A stretch of 64,000 bases of DNA from Robiginitomaculum sp. (GCA_002733905.1 NVXK01000016.1:1-64000), one strand, 5' to 3'. Positions 14,032 through 23,456 are shown, counted from the stretch's first letter. Notes: a model not told the origin generated them from the sequence alone. Numbers and translations: made by a program.

Positions 14032-17000
14032 ATGGCAACAACTATTGAGACATTAACAGCTCAACTGTCTGTAGACTTACGCCGCTATGAGAAAGGCTTT
14101 CTACGCGCAAATAAGCTTACAGATAAGCGTTTGTCGCAAATGGAAAAGCGTTTTGATCGTGGTGCGGATAAGATGGCTAAATCTGGCGCTCGTATGGCGC
14201 AGGGGTTTAACAAGGCCATTGCAGCAATTGGTGTGGGTTACGCCGTGCGAGAAAGTGTTAGGCTTTCAGACGCGTACACAGAGGCTGCTAATAAAATCAA
14301 ATCAACGGAGATTGCCTTTGGTGGGGCTTTAGGTAACGTTTCTGAGATAACTAAAATAGCTAATAATTCTCGCTCAAGCCTTACTGCTACGGTTGACCTT
14401 TATACGCGGCTAGCACGAGCTGGAGGTGCACTAGGTAAAACTCAAATTCAGATTGCTAAAGCAACCGAGGTTGCCAATAAGTCGTTTAAAGCGCACGGCG
14501 CAACTATAGCTGAGCAAAATTCAGCCATTCTTCAACTGTCACAGGGGTTACAATCAGGTGCACTTCAAGGCGAAGAACTAAGGGCAATCCGTGAAAACGC
14601 ACCGTTACTAGCCCGAGCCATAGCAGACGCGATGGGTGTAAGCATAGGGGAGCTAAAAAAATTAGGATCAGAAGGCAAAATTACAGCCGACATTATCTTT
14701 GAAGCCCTTACATCTGGCGCAAAGAAAATTGAAGATCAATACGCTGCAACTGGGGGAACCATTGGGGATAGTTTTACTAGGCTTCGGAACGAGGCTATTA
14801 AATTCATAGGAACGTCTGAGGACGCAGCTACCGCAGCAGACGCACTCTCAAAATTCATTTTGGTTGTAGCAAATAATCTCGATCTCCTTGCGCACGCATC
14901 AGTCATTGCCGCTGTATCTATCGGTGGAACTCTGGCAGGAAAGGCGATGGTGCAACTTGTTACATCACTTGTATCAGCCAACCTTCTTTTAGGTGGCGTG
15001 ACGGGGAACCTTGCCAGAGTTACCGCCGCCTCAATTTTGGCGGGCAGAGCAACAAATAAATTCAACCTCGCGTTAAAAGCTGTTGGTGGGCCATATGCTT
15101 TAATAATTGGCGGTATTGCGCTTGCCATACTGTCGGTGGTTAAGGCTAATAAAAAAGCCGCTATCGAACAAGTTAAATTCAATAAACGCCTTGAAGAGGC
15201 TAGGGCGATTAATGAAAAGTATAAATCGCTCTTAGAAGGCACAGCTAAAAGCCTTAATGATCAAACCACGCAGGTTAATAAACTAGCGAAAGCCTATAAG
15301 ACCCTTGCTGGTCGCGCAGAGGAAGCGGGTGAAGCGCAAAAACTAAAGACTATTGAAGGTATTTCGGAACGGAGCGCACAGCTACTGTCGGACCGGCTGG
15401 CAAAAGAAAAAGAACTAAAGAAGCTTCGCTCTAATAGCGGACGTTTGGGGGCTGTCGGTTCGTTAGAGAAGCAGAAAATACTTCAAGCCGAAATTCTGGA
15501 AATTGAAATTCAACGCGCTAGTTTTCTACAAAATGCAAAAGTTGAGGCAAAGACTCCCAATGAGGAAAAGGCGGCGGCAATCGCGGAGAGAGAACGCCAA
15601 GAAACAGCGCGAAAGAAGATTGAAGATGAGAATGCTTTAGCGATTGCAAGAGCACGCGGAGATAAGTCCGTTATAAATGCCCTTGAGGATCAAAAATTAC
15701 TTGTTGAGACAATAGCAAAATACAAAAAAGAAGGCATCTATGATGAAGCGGATGTTGAAGGGAAAGCCCAAGGGCATGTAAACCGCCTTAAAGCCGCTCG
15801 TGAGGAAAAACTTAAAGCCGCTCGTGAACGTATAGCGTTATTGGATAGACTAGATGTAGCGCGTATTGCAGGCAATCACGACGAAATTAGGTCTCTTGAA
15901 GAGCAGCTTGAATTGTCTAGACTAATTGCGGGTTATAAAGGTAATCCAGCAGATGCAAAAAAAGCAGCGCAAGATCAAGTAAAGGCTTTGAATGAAGCTG
16001 AAAGAATACAAGAAAAAAGACTGCTGTCTGAACGCAAAATTGACGTTGATATTCAAATTGCGAGTGAATCAGGAGACGGCGCAGAGGTCGAAAAACTAAC
16101 AAAAATTGTTGAATTAAGACGGCGTACTAATGAACTCATTGATATTGGAGTTGATAGCACCAAAGCTTTATCATTAGCGCAAGATGAGCAAGCAGCCTTT
16201 GATGAAGTAAAGGCCAAGCAACGCACGAATGACGAAATCGAACGCGCACTTGATTTGCAAATTAGAATAGCTGGCATAAAAGGTGATGGCGCAGAAGTCG
16301 AAAGGCTTGCGCGTATTGCCGAAATTCGGCAGCGTATTGTTGATTTAATGCAAGCGGGAAAAACCGAAATTGAGGCAATAGATCAGGCCAATAAAGAGCA
16401 AAAGGCTCTTGATGAAGCCATAGCTTTATCAAAGAAAAATTACGAACTCGAACGCGAATTAGATTTCAAACTGCTGCTAGCTCAGGAATCTGGAAATACA
16501 AAAGAACAAGAGCGTCTTGAGAAAGAAATAAAGCTTCTACGTACAAAAAATGATCTTATGCTCGGTGGAGCATCTAGCGGGCAAGCATTAAAAACGGCAA
16601 ATAAACAACAATTAGATTTAGATAAAGCTCACCTTAAAGGGGAGTTAAATGACGTTTTTAATTCATCCTTACGTCAAGCCTTCGCCGATAAAAGTTTAAA
16701 GTCGGGAGTAGCGGCTCTCTTTGACGGTGTTGGAGATAGGGTATTTGACAAGGCTCTCGATAATCTATCGAGTTCTTTAGCTGATATTGCATCAAGTGCT
16801 CTTTCTGGACTCTTTGGAGGCGGTAAGTCTGGTGGAATTGGCGGGTTCCTTAGCAGCTTGTTTTCATTCGACGGTGGCGGTTTTACAGGTCGTGGCTCGC
16901 GGTCAGGCGGCGTCGATGGGAAGGGCGGTTTTGCGGCCATATTGCACCCGAATGAAACTGTCGTTGATCACACTAAGGGTTTAATGAGGCCACAATCTAC

Positions 17001-17199
17001 ACCCGTGATTAGCCGCTCAAATGGCGGTGGCACGACCAATACAACCTACGCACCCGTCAGTAATTTCTACGGATTCACAGAAGACGATTTAACACAAAGC
17101 CTTGATGTTCGTGACCGTCAATTAAAACGCCAAATTGATGGTGAGCTTAAGGGGAAATTGGCTGAACATAGTTTTGACCGTGAGCGAGGGTTTGCCTAA
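14032..17199 (+). CDS. Tail tape measure protein
   Basis: A 1055-residue tape measure protein that sets tail length. ATG 14032 is used; the frame is open upstream, but that part lies in the terminator. The N-terminal tape measure domain (~1-290) shows the family segment R-A-I-A-D-A-M-G-V-S, then G-S-E-G-K-I-T-A-D-I-I. Two hydrophobic stretches follow around residues 265-375. Residues ~535-870 are charged helices containing five degenerate ~65-75-residue repeats. The C-terminus is glycine-rich (F-D-G-G-G-F-T-G) with H-P-N-E-T-V-V, common at tape measure ends. At ~0.15 nm per residue the tail would be about 160 nm (inference). Confidence 0.92.
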   Translation: MATTIETLTAQLSVDLRRYEKGFLRANKLTDKRLSQMEKRFDRGADKMAKSGARMAQGFNKAIAAIGVGYAVRESVRLSDAYTEAANKIKSTEIAFGGALGNVSEITKIANNSRSSLTATVDLYTRLARAGGALGKTQIQIAKATEVANKSFKAHGATIAEQNSAILQLSQGLQSGALQGEELRAIRENAPLLARAIADAMGVSIGELKKLGSEGKITADIIFEALTSGAKKIEDQYAATGGTIGDSFTRLRNEAIKFIGTSEDAATAADALSKFILVVANNLDLLAHASVIAAVSIGGTLAGKAMVQLVTSLVSANLLLGGVTGNLARVTAASILAGRATNKFNLALKAVGGPYALIIGGIALAILSVVKANKKAAIEQVKFNKRLEEARAINEKYKSLLEGTAKSLNDQTTQVNKLAKAYKTLAGRAEEAGEAQKLKTIEGISERSAQLLSDRLAKEKELKKLRSNSGRLGAVGSLEKQKILQAEILEIEIQRASFLQNAKVEAKTPNEEKAAAIAERERQETARKKIEDENALAIARARGDKSVINALEDQKLLVETIAKYKKEGIYDEADVEGKAQGHVNRLKAAREEKLKAARERIALLDRLDVARIAGNHDEIRSLEEQLELSRLIAGYKGNPADAKKAAQDQVKALNEAERIQEKRLLSERKIDVDIQIASESGDGAEVEKLTKIVELRRRTNELIDIGVDSTKALSLAQDEQAAFDEVKAKQRTNDEIERALDLQIRIAGIKGDGAEVERLARIAEIRQRIVDLMQAGKTEIEAIDQANKEQKALDEAIALSKKNYELERELDFKLLLAQESGNTKEQERLEKEIKLLRTKNDLMLGGASSGQALKTANKQQLDLDKAHLKGELNDVFNSSLRQAFADKSLKSGVAALFDGVGDRVFDKALDNLSSSLADIASSALSGLFGGGKSGGIGGFLSSLFSFDGGGFTGRGSRSGGVDGKGGFAAILHPNETVVDHTKGLMRPQSTPVISRSNGGGTTNTTYAPVSNFYGFTEDDLTQSLDVRDRQLKRQIDGELKGKLAEHSFDRERGFA
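15640..16640 (+). repeat. Five degenerate ~210-bp repeats inside the tape measure gene
   Basis: Copies are recognisable by a short glycine-bearing turn followed by a charged helix: A-R-G-D-K-S-V (~15646), A-G-N-H-D-E-I (~15870), E-S-G-D-G-A-E-V (~16066), I-K-G-D-G-A-E-V (~16276) and E-S-G-N-T-K-E (~16486). The third and fourth are the most alike (G-D-G-A-E-V-E then R-I/K-I). Duplication or loss of a unit would change tail length by a fixed step. Confidence 0.7.
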
Positions 17200-17822
17200 T
17201 GCAAGCATATGATTGGCTGTGGTGTCCAAGTGAGATTGACTTTAAGCCAAACTACTCCGTCTATGAGACTGCACACGGGATGCAGGGGCATGTTTTCATG
17301 TCGCCGTACTGGGTGTTTGATTTTGCATTACCGCCACAAACTTTGGATACAAGACGGGAGATAGAGAGCTTTCTGGCACGCACCAAAGGGCAAGCCATTG
17401 TAAATGTGTTTGATCCGCGTGCGCCATATCCTAAGCGTTTTATAGGGGTTGCGGGTAGACATAGCCCTCTCGGTATTATTCCAGATGTGCGCGTAAAGGC
17501 TATGAGCGCGTCTGCGTCTACACTTACCATTGTTGGTGAAGCTGGTGACATAATATCAGTCGGAGATCCGATTGCATTTACTCATGACGGGTATCGTTAT
17601 TATTTCAAATTCCATGACGAGGTTAAATTAGACGGTTCAGAGCAAACGCTGAGTGTTTGGTTACAGCCTCTACGGTCTTTTGGTGGTGAAAACATCCTTG
17701 CTGATCGCATTAAGCCTACATGTCGTTTTCGTGTGAATATCAATAATACAGGTGGTCGTACAGGTGTGAACAGGCTCACATCATTCAAGCTTTCAGGTAA
17801 GCAGTACTCGGAGCGATTATAA
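17199..17822 (+). CDS. Minor (distal) tail protein
   Basis: A 207-residue, beta-rich protein directly after the tape measure gene (1-base overlap), the position of distal tail or lambda gpM-like proteins that start the tail tip. The first half carries F-A-L-P-P-Q-T-L-D-T-R-R-E-I-E-S-F-L-A and N-V-F-D-P-R, reminiscent of phage proteins in which a strand pair and helix precede a second beta domain. I do not recognise a named family with certainty; the call rests on position and composition. Confidence 0.6.
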   Translation: MQAYDWLWCPSEIDFKPNYSVYETAHGMQGHVFMSPYWVFDFALPPQTLDTRREIESFLARTKGQAIVNVFDPRAPYPKRFIGVAGRHSPLGIIPDVRVKAMSASASTLTIVGEAGDIISVGDPIAFTHDGYRYYFKFHDEVKLDGSEQTLSVWLQPLRSFGGENILADRIKPTCRFRVNINNTGGRTGVNRLTSFKLSGKQYSERL

Positions 17823-18521
17823 ATGATACTTCGTGACGAATATAATGTTGAAATAGCAAAGGCCGCTTTGATGGAGCCTTTTATCAACACGCGAATTTGC
17901 ATTTCGATTAAACCAGAGAGTGAAATTCATAGGTTCGTCATTGATATTGCAGAAATAGAAATAGAGGTAGATGGGAATGTGTTTAAGCCTGTTCCTTACG
18001 CGCAAATTTCACCAATAACAACGGGCGCGGGTCGGGGTGCGGATACCGCCACAATAACGCTCGATGGCGTAGATATAGTCTCAACTGGTGAGGCTTCTGT
18101 TGACGCGGTATTACAGGAATTGCAAGCGTACCCCTTAAGGGATCGGCCTGTTCAAATCGGGTTGATTGTACTTAATACACAAACGGGTGTGGTGATTGGT
18201 CTTATCCCTCAGTTTATTGGGTTTGTAGATAGCACACCACTAACGCGAAGTGTTGATGGTAAAGGTGTGGGGTCTTCAAAACTAGAGATTAAACTCGCGT
18301 CTGCACGTGGTTATTTCTCTAGACGAACGCCAAGAATTTACAGTGATCAAGATCACCAAACACGGTTTTCCGATGATCGTGCATGTAAGCATATCTCGGA
18401 CGTAGTTTTTCGGGGTGGTCAGTACAAATGGAATGAAAAAATTACCAGTGGAGGGGGTGGACGTTCACCTGGCAACGGAGGCGGTGGTAGGTTTTTTAAT
18501 AACCACGAGCAATATCGATGA
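17823..18521 (+). CDS. Tail tip / baseplate hub protein (DUF2163- or gpL-like)
   Basis: A 232-residue protein with an N-terminal beta-rich domain and a C-terminal motif Y-S-D-Q-D-H-Q-T-R-F-S-D-D-R-A followed by a W near the end, as in the family of tail-tip proteins (lambda gpL, GTA gp13) in which a 'Y-x-D-x-D-Q-x-x-x-F-P-G-D' segment precedes the C-terminus. Lambda gpL carries an iron-sulfur cluster, but here only one cysteine lies in that C-terminal region, so cluster binding is doubtful. The glycine-rich tail (G-G-G-G-R) is unusual. It overlaps the next gene by 4 bp. Confidence 0.65.
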   Translation: MILRDEYNVEIAKAALMEPFINTRICISIKPESEIHRFVIDIAEIEIEVDGNVFKPVPYAQISPITTGAGRGADTATITLDGVDIVSTGEASVDAVLQELQAYPLRDRPVQIGLIVLNTQTGVVIGLIPQFIGFVDSTPLTRSVDGKGVGSSKLEIKLASARGYFSRRTPRIYSDQDHQTRFSDDRACKHISDVVFRGGQYKWNEKITSGGGGRSPGNGGGGRFFNNHEQYR

Positions 18522-18943
18522 TTGAATGTTGGATCGCACAGCATAACGACATGCAGGCGCTGTTGGGCTTTGCTCGGGCATTCCACGCCAAGTCGCCATT
18601 TAAGGATTACCCGTTTAGCCCTTCTGGTTCAAAGCAGTGTTTTGAGCAAATCATGCTTGATCCGAATGCGGTTATATTCATGCACGAGCATGGGTGTATT
18701 GGCGCGACAATAAGCAATTACCCGTTTTGCGAGATGCGTTTTGCGAAAGAACTGTTCTGGTTTTCAGAAAATCACGGGGCCGTACTTTTAAAAGCTTATC
18801 ATCATTGGGCAAAAGAAAAGGGAGCGCAAATCGATCTTATGACTTCTATAGAAAGCCCCGAAAGTAGAACAAAATTACTGCACAGGGCGTTACGTAGGAA
18901 GGGATATGCTGTGATTGAATACACTCATATGAGGGTTCTGTAA
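18518..18943 (+). CDS. GNAT-fold acetyltransferase-like phage protein
   Basis: A 141-residue protein with the layout of phage-encoded GNAT proteins: an early helix D-M-Q-A-L-L-G-F-A-R-A-F-H-A-K-S-P-F, the strand A-V-I-F-M-H-E-H-G-C-I-G-A-T-I, K-E-L-F-W-F-S-E (the family's E-L-F-W-x), then a helix with L-L-K-A-Y-H-H-W-A and a C-terminal strand. The classical Q/R-x-x-G-x-G/A acetyl-CoA loop is not obvious, so catalytic activity is uncertain. It occupies the slot between the gpL-like and gpJ-like genes where many siphophages and GTAs encode an NlpC/P60 tail peptidase. Confidence 0.6.
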   Translation: MIECWIAQHNDMQALLGFARAFHAKSPFKDYPFSPSGSKQCFEQIMLDPNAVIFMHEHGCIGATISNYPFCEMRFAKELFWFSENHGAVLLKAYHHWAKEKGAQIDLMTSIESPESRTKLLHRALRRKGYAVIEYTHMRVL

Positions 18944-21057
18944 TGGCGTTATTTTCTGCACTAGCCGCTGCTGCTGCTTGGATTGTGTCTAGCTCTATTG
19001 TTGCAAACGCCGTGCTTGGTATCGCCCTTCATCTGGCATCAAAGGCTCTCACTAAAAAACCAAAATCACAGACCCAAGCTCTTGATTTTGAGCAAACGGT
19101 TAACAGGCGTCTAGCAATCGGGCAACCGCTAGAGGTGTTGGTGGGAAAGCGTCTTGTTGCAGGTATTGGCGCTTTTGACGATGGATACGGGTATAAGAAC
19201 GAGTATGGCGTCTCTGTTAGTATTTTATCTGCAAAGCCGTGTACTGAATTTCACCGCATGTTCTTTGATAGTGAGCCTGTAACATTATCAGGTGATCCGA
19301 CAGTTGGTGAGGTTTCCGTAACTTCACATTTTACAGGTAAAAATAGTGCACAGCGTTTAAAGGTTCGTGTATTTCTTGGGCATGATAATGCAGGTCAGGG
19401 ATTGGGAGCATATTTAGCATCTAAGTTTCCAGCGAAGTATGACGCAACTGATAATCACGGGGATTATTGTGTTGTTGTTGTCACGGCACGCAACACTAAT
19501 GATGATTTTGATAAAGAAAATGGCGAAAATTACATCCCATTTCAAGGCTACCCTACGTACAAACTGGAGCTATCAGGTGCAAAAGTTTGTGACCCTGCAA
19601 ATGGTGGGGTTTACGGTGATGAAAGCACATACGCTTATTCGGACAATGCAGGTCTAATTGATGGGCAAATTGATTTTGGCTGGTATTCTGGAATAGGTGA
19701 GGGCCGCGCTCTGATAGTTGGCAATGGCTATCCACTGGAAATGATGAGTATTCCTCAAATCATCTCGAACGCAATTTACTGTGACAATGAAGGGTTTAAA
19801 TGTTCAGGATTGATACGCTCGGCAAATACTGGCGATCAAGAAGAGGTCTGGAAATGTTACAATGCAGACCGTGTTGAACATGCGGCACAGATTTATTCCG
19901 TTCCAGAGGGCAACCGAGAGGTCTACGGTACGATTGATTTAAAAAACCATATTGGGGCGTATATCAGCAATTATGACGCGCATGGATTATCAACAGAGGT
20001 CTATAATGAAATCCATACGAAATACGCCGAGCCAGAGGAATATTATTCAGAGAAAGATTTGCCGATTTATTCAAAGCCTGAATGGATAGCAAGCGACAAT
20101 CATGTGCCGCGTCAAATGTCACTACCTTTGCTGTTTGTGACGGACAAACTGCAAGCAGGGAAACTTGAAAAGCAAGAGATAAATATCTCACGTCACGCGG
20201 CGGCATGTACGATTACAGGGCTTCCATTTGGCTATATGGCTGTTCCCGTAGGTAGCTTGATCGATATAGCAAATGCAGACATTGAGGATGTTAATCAAAA
20301 CGGGTGGGTAGTTAAAGGCCGAGGGCAAACTATCCGTGGCGACATAACCCTTACTTTACGAAAATACGCAGGTACACACGCCTTCGATTTCGATCATACC
20401 ACTGAAACACCTATGCCTATTGTGTATCCACGTATTGCACGAAGCTGGGATGATATGTTTACGCCAAGTGCGTTTGTGCATCCTGAAATCATTGACACGG
20501 TTGGTACGCTTCGTGAGGAATTTGATATTGTTGATGTGGCTGTAAATCATGAGACAACAGGTTTGGCTGCGGCAAACAGTCAACTTGGTGGGATTGTTGA
20601 TGGGACGCGATCTTTAAACGATGTTGTACTTACGGGGCGTGGTTCGGTAGTTGCGGAATTTAACGCACTAAACCAAAATATCAATGCAGCTATAACAGCC
20701 GCTTCCGAGGCTGGTGGTGGCTCTCTCATCGCTACGGCATCTGTAAGTACTGTACATGGCAATTCTGTTTATCCTGCCAGTGCAACAACAGCGAGTGTGA
20801 CAATCACTGTCACTGGTGGAACAGCGCCATATACACACGCATGGTCAAAGCATTCTGGTGATACATTTACAGTGAATAACCCGACGAGCGCGACAACAAG
20901 CTTCACAGCAACCCCGAGTTTATATGAGAGCTTAGGCGCAATCTACCAAGACACGATTACGGACGCAAATGGCGCGACATTCACAATATTCGTCACTGTT
21001 GGCGCTTATGAAACATCAATCTTTGGTGGTGGTAATGGCGGCTATCAGCAAGAATAG
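18943..21057 (+). CDS. Central tail tip / host-specificity protein (gpJ-like) with C-terminal Ig-like domain
   Basis: A 704-residue tail tip protein. A hydrophobic Ala-rich N-terminus (1-35) is followed by R-R-L-A-I-G-Q-P-L-E-V-L-V-G-K-R, which resembles the start of gpJ/GTA gp15-type proteins. The middle is a long beta-rich hub region. From ~residue 600 there is an Ig/PKD-like domain (S-V-T-I-T-V-T-G-G-T-A-P-Y-T, then W-S-K) that probably touches the host surface or fibres. The protein is shorter than typical gpJ, and the following genes may supply receptor-binding parts. TAATG overlap with the GNAT-like gene. Confidence 0.78.
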   Translation: MALFSALAAAAAWIVSSSIVANAVLGIALHLASKALTKKPKSQTQALDFEQTVNRRLAIGQPLEVLVGKRLVAGIGAFDDGYGYKNEYGVSVSILSAKPCTEFHRMFFDSEPVTLSGDPTVGEVSVTSHFTGKNSAQRLKVRVFLGHDNAGQGLGAYLASKFPAKYDATDNHGDYCVVVVTARNTNDDFDKENGENYIPFQGYPTYKLELSGAKVCDPANGGVYGDESTYAYSDNAGLIDGQIDFGWYSGIGEGRALIVGNGYPLEMMSIPQIISNAIYCDNEGFKCSGLIRSANTGDQEEVWKCYNADRVEHAAQIYSVPEGNREVYGTIDLKNHIGAYISNYDAHGLSTEVYNEIHTKYAEPEEYYSEKDLPIYSKPEWIASDNHVPRQMSLPLLFVTDKLQAGKLEKQEINISRHAAACTITGLPFGYMAVPVGSLIDIANADIEDVNQNGWVVKGRGQTIRGDITLTLRKYAGTHAFDFDHTTETPMPIVYPRIARSWDDMFTPSAFVHPEIIDTVGTLREEFDIVDVAVNHETTGLAAANSQLGGIVDGTRSLNDVVLTGRGSVVAEFNALNQNINAAITAASEAGGGSLIATASVSTVHGNSVYPASATTASVTITVTGGTAPYTHAWSKHSGDTFTVNNPTSATTSFTATPSLYESLGAIYQDTITDANGATFTIFVTVGAYETSIFGGGNGGYQQE

Positions 21058-21066
21058 GACAAAACT

Positions 21067-21525
21067 ATGAATAACATAAATTACGGCGCGGATGTATCAG
21101 CGGCAGGCGCGTACCCATACCATTTAACAGCGTTCCGGAATGCACCGTTTGAAGAGACATTCGATGTTCTTCATGCTGATTATGGTGGCGTGAGTTTTAA
21201 GGCTGAAATACGGAGTTATCCTGGCAGTTCAGGTGATCCGTTAGCAACATTATCAGTAGATGTTGATGAGGTGGTCACAAAAACATATCAAGAGTGGATT
21301 GTGGCCTGTGTATTGGAAGATGGTGACTTAGAAGGCTGTGATACGCTTGATGATGATGTGATTATCTCAACACTTACAATCACAAGTGCGGAAAGTTCAA
21401 TAGTAGCATTGCCCAAAGCCGTTCAGGCAGGAAAATCAACACATCTTTATTGGACACTAACCCAGTTAACACCTCAAAAAGAAATTATTGCCGTAGGCAG
21501 TTTTACAATCGTGGAGAGCGCATAA
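21067..21525 (+). CDS. Tail-associated protein, unknown function
   Basis: A 152-residue acidic, beta-rich protein between the tail tip gene and the fibre-like gene. It contains F-R-N-A-P-F-E-E-T-F and F-K-A-E-I-R-S-Y-P-G-S-S-G-D-P-L-A-T-L, a layout seen in small phage proteins that cap or attach fibres. No enzymatic motif is visible. TAATG overlap with the next gene indicates translational coupling. Confidence 0.6.
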   Translation: MNNINYGADVSAAGAYPYHLTAFRNAPFEETFDVLHADYGGVSFKAEIRSYPGSSGDPLATLSVDVDEVVTKTYQEWIVACVLEDGDLEGCDTLDDDVIISTLTITSAESSIVALPKAVQAGKSTHLYWTLTQLTPQKEIIAVGSFTIVESA

Positions 21526-22232
21526 TGAGTAGCAACCGTAGAGTTATATTAAAGCCAAGAGGCAGAAATGGTAAGGATGGTGAGAATGGTAAAGATGGCA
21601 TTACGGATGTGGGCGGTACGGCATTGCAGGCAACGGTAGATGGCATCGTTAGTCCGACAGCAAATCATGATATTTATTGGGACAGTGTGTCTGGAACATC
21701 TGGCGCAGATGGTTCCAATTGGGGTAATGCGGTTTCAACTTGGCAGCAGGCGGCAGAATTAATTGTGCCAGGTGCGCGAAATGTAGTTCGGTATAACAAC
21801 AATATCTTATTTGATTACATGTTTGAGCTCTCTGCTCTTGTGTCCGCGTTGGTATTTACATCTACTAACGCATCGGCGATTGCCACATTTGCGAACGCGA
21901 CAAATAATTCGTATTCTCCTGGAGGCATCCAATTTAGAGGCATTGGTCCACTATATTTGGATGGTATGAAACCGCACTTGGCTAGTTCTCGTGGGTATGG
22001 TGCATTCTGGTGGAGAAATGCTGCTATAATAGGGAATTGTCCCGCCCTTATAGTAACAAAAGAATCGGGTGCTACATCCAGTTTATTTTACGCAGATTTT
22101 TCATCAAACGGGCGTATCGAATTTTCAAACCATGATTTTGGCGTTGCTGGTGCCAACATTATTTCAGGACTGTCTACCTCTCAAGACCCGAATAGTCTTA
22201 GCTGGCTCTCCTCTAACATAACTTCGATTTAG
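21525..22232 (+). CDS. Tail fibre-like protein with collagen-like N-terminal stretch
   Basis: A 235-residue protein. ATG 21525 overlaps the previous stop; the longer in-frame ATG at 21450 lies inside the preceding gene. The N-terminus is basic and then has a short Gly-X-Y collagen-like run (G-R-N-G-K-D-G-E-N-G-K-D-G), a common trimerisation or attachment element in phage fibres. The rest is rich in Ser, Asn, Ala and Tyr, as in receptor-binding tips. Likely role: host attachment. The specific fold is not recognised. Confidence 0.68.
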   Translation: MSSNRRVILKPRGRNGKDGENGKDGITDVGGTALQATVDGIVSPTANHDIYWDSVSGTSGADGSNWGNAVSTWQQAAELIVPGARNVVRYNNNILFDYMFELSALVSALVFTSTNASAIATFANATNNSYSPGGIQFRGIGPLYLDGMKPHLASSRGYGAFWWRNAAIIGNCPALIVTKESGATSSLFYADFSSNGRIEFSNHDFGVAGANIISGLSTSQDPNSLSWLSSNITSI

Positions 22233-22240
22233 GAATCAAT

Positions 22241-22738
22241 ATGCCAAAATTATACAATGTAAATGTTGATGGTGTCATGTTACAGGCGCGATCCGAAGAG
22301 TGGCTCAGGGCTAAGTACGGCGACAAAGCGGATGCGATTATTTTTGATGCACAACAATTTGAAAGACTTGTCGTTGTAGATAAAATCCATGCTGATCTTT
22401 TAAACAAGCTTACGGGCGGCGCAAGCATTGAAGAGCGGGACACGTGGCAGGCAAAAGAATTAGCTGCCCGTGCAGTAATTGCAGGTACTGCAAGCTCTTC
22501 ACAATCTCTAATGATTGGTACGGAGGCGCATTTTCTCGGTAAAACGCCAGCCAAAATAGCAGATACTATAATTGTGAAAGCAAAGGCGTTTCACAAACTT
22601 ATTGGGTTGGCAGGTGGCATTCGTAGCAAATCTCGTATTGCCATTAAATCCGCAACTACCCAAGCTGAGCTGGATAGCGCAATCACAACTGCACAAGAGG
22701 ACGTTGCCGCTGGCCTTGATTCCTTCAACGCGCAATGA
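22241..22738 (+). CDS. Tail fibre assembly-like or fibre-associated protein
   Basis: A 165-residue, mainly helical protein following the fibre gene. The region E-E-R-D-T-W-Q-A-K-E-L-A-A-R-A and the later I-V-K-A-K-A-F-H-K-L-I-G plus A-E-L-D-S-A-I resemble the helical C-terminal parts of small phage fibre-assembly proteins (DUF4376-like), in which a W-containing helix is followed by an 'a-x-x-Y-x-x-L-x-G' helix. Resemblance is moderate; an assembly chaperone role is inferred from position. It overlaps the next gene by 4 bp. Confidence 0.55.
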   Translation: MPKLYNVNVDGVMLQARSEEWLRAKYGDKADAIIFDAQQFERLVVVDKIHADLLNKLTGGASIEERDTWQAKELAARAVIAGTASSSQSLMIGTEAHFLGKTPAKIADTIIVKAKAFHKLIGLAGGIRSKSRIAIKSATTQAELDSAITTAQEDVAAGLDSFNAQ

Positions 22739-23109
22739 CCTCTATTACAGACTTCATGGATTACGAACGTGTCAAAGGCACACGCAAGCTTCATGGGCTT
22801 ACAAGTGTATTGCCTTGGGAAATTGGAGCTAAAGGCTCTGGTTGGTGGCTAGAAGTTCCAAAAGGCTATGAGTTTGATATATCTGTACCGCGCGTTTTTG
22901 AGTGGGTACTCAGTCCGTTTGATAGGCGTGTTTTGTTAGCCGCCGCCATACATGATCGCCTTTTAGATTTGGGTCATGACATTGCATTTGCATCATCTGA
23001 GTTTCGCAGGGCCTGCCTTGTATTTGGTGTTCACCCTGCATTCGCGTGGGTTTTGTTCCTCACAACATTAATTTGGACGGGCGTGGCTCGTCATTTCAAG
23101 AAAGAATAG
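22735..23109 (+). CDS. DUF1353 family protein
   Basis: A 124-residue protein of the DUF1353 family, which is common near lysis genes of phages. The hallmarks are P-K-G-Y-E-F-D-I-S-V-P (expected 'P-x-G-F-x-T-D-x-x-S-I-P'), L-A-A-A-I-H-D-R-L-L-D-L-G, and a hydrophobic C-terminal helix (F-A-W-V-L-F-L-T-T-L-I-W). The conserved H-D pair suggests a metal or catalytic site, but the biochemical function is unknown. It begins within the stop of the preceding gene. Confidence 0.8.
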   Translation: MTSITDFMDYERVKGTRKLHGLTSVLPWEIGAKGSGWWLEVPKGYEFDISVPRVFEWVLSPFDRRVLLAAAIHDRLLDLGHDIAFASSEFRRACLVFGVHPAFAWVLFLTTLIWTGVARHFKKE

Positions 23110-23112
23110 TTT

Positions 23113-23370
23113 ATGTCCGATATAGCAAATGAGGTTAGAAAAACCCTCTTACAGCACATTACAGGGCCTAGGGGAGGGTTGTTTGCATTAGGCGGTCTTT
23201 CTGGTGCCGCATGCATGTATTTTTTTATGGCACACACGCAAATTGCTGAGATGGAAAGGCACTATAATTCACAGGTTAGCTTATTGCAGGGAAGAGTTGA
23301 GGTGCTTGAAAAGGAAAACGGGCGAATCCACGAACGTCTTGAGGAAATAGCCTTGAAGCGAATAGATTAG
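23113..23370 (+). CDS. Single-TM, coiled-coil protein (lysis-region; holin- or spanin-like)
   Basis: An 85-residue protein with one transmembrane segment at ~22-42 (G-L-F-A-L-G-G-L-S-G-A-A-C-M-Y-F-F) and a heptad-rich helix after it (I-A-E-M-E-R... L-Q-G-R-V-E-V-L-E-K-E-N). N-in, C-out orientation fits the short basic N-terminus. It could be a pinholin-type holin or a small accessory; a true inner-membrane spanin is encoded further on (24382). Three bases separate it from the DUF1353 gene. Confidence 0.55.
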   Translation: MSDIANEVRKTLLQHITGPRGGLFALGGLSGAACMYFFMAHTQIAEMERHYNSQVSLLQGRVEVLEKENGRIHERLEEIALKRID

Positions 23371-23456
23371 CAACAAACCATCTCGACAACATTTAAAAGC
23401 AATATTTTAGCAACAAACAGGCTCCTGAGTGAGCCATTTTTTATGGAGAAAACACA

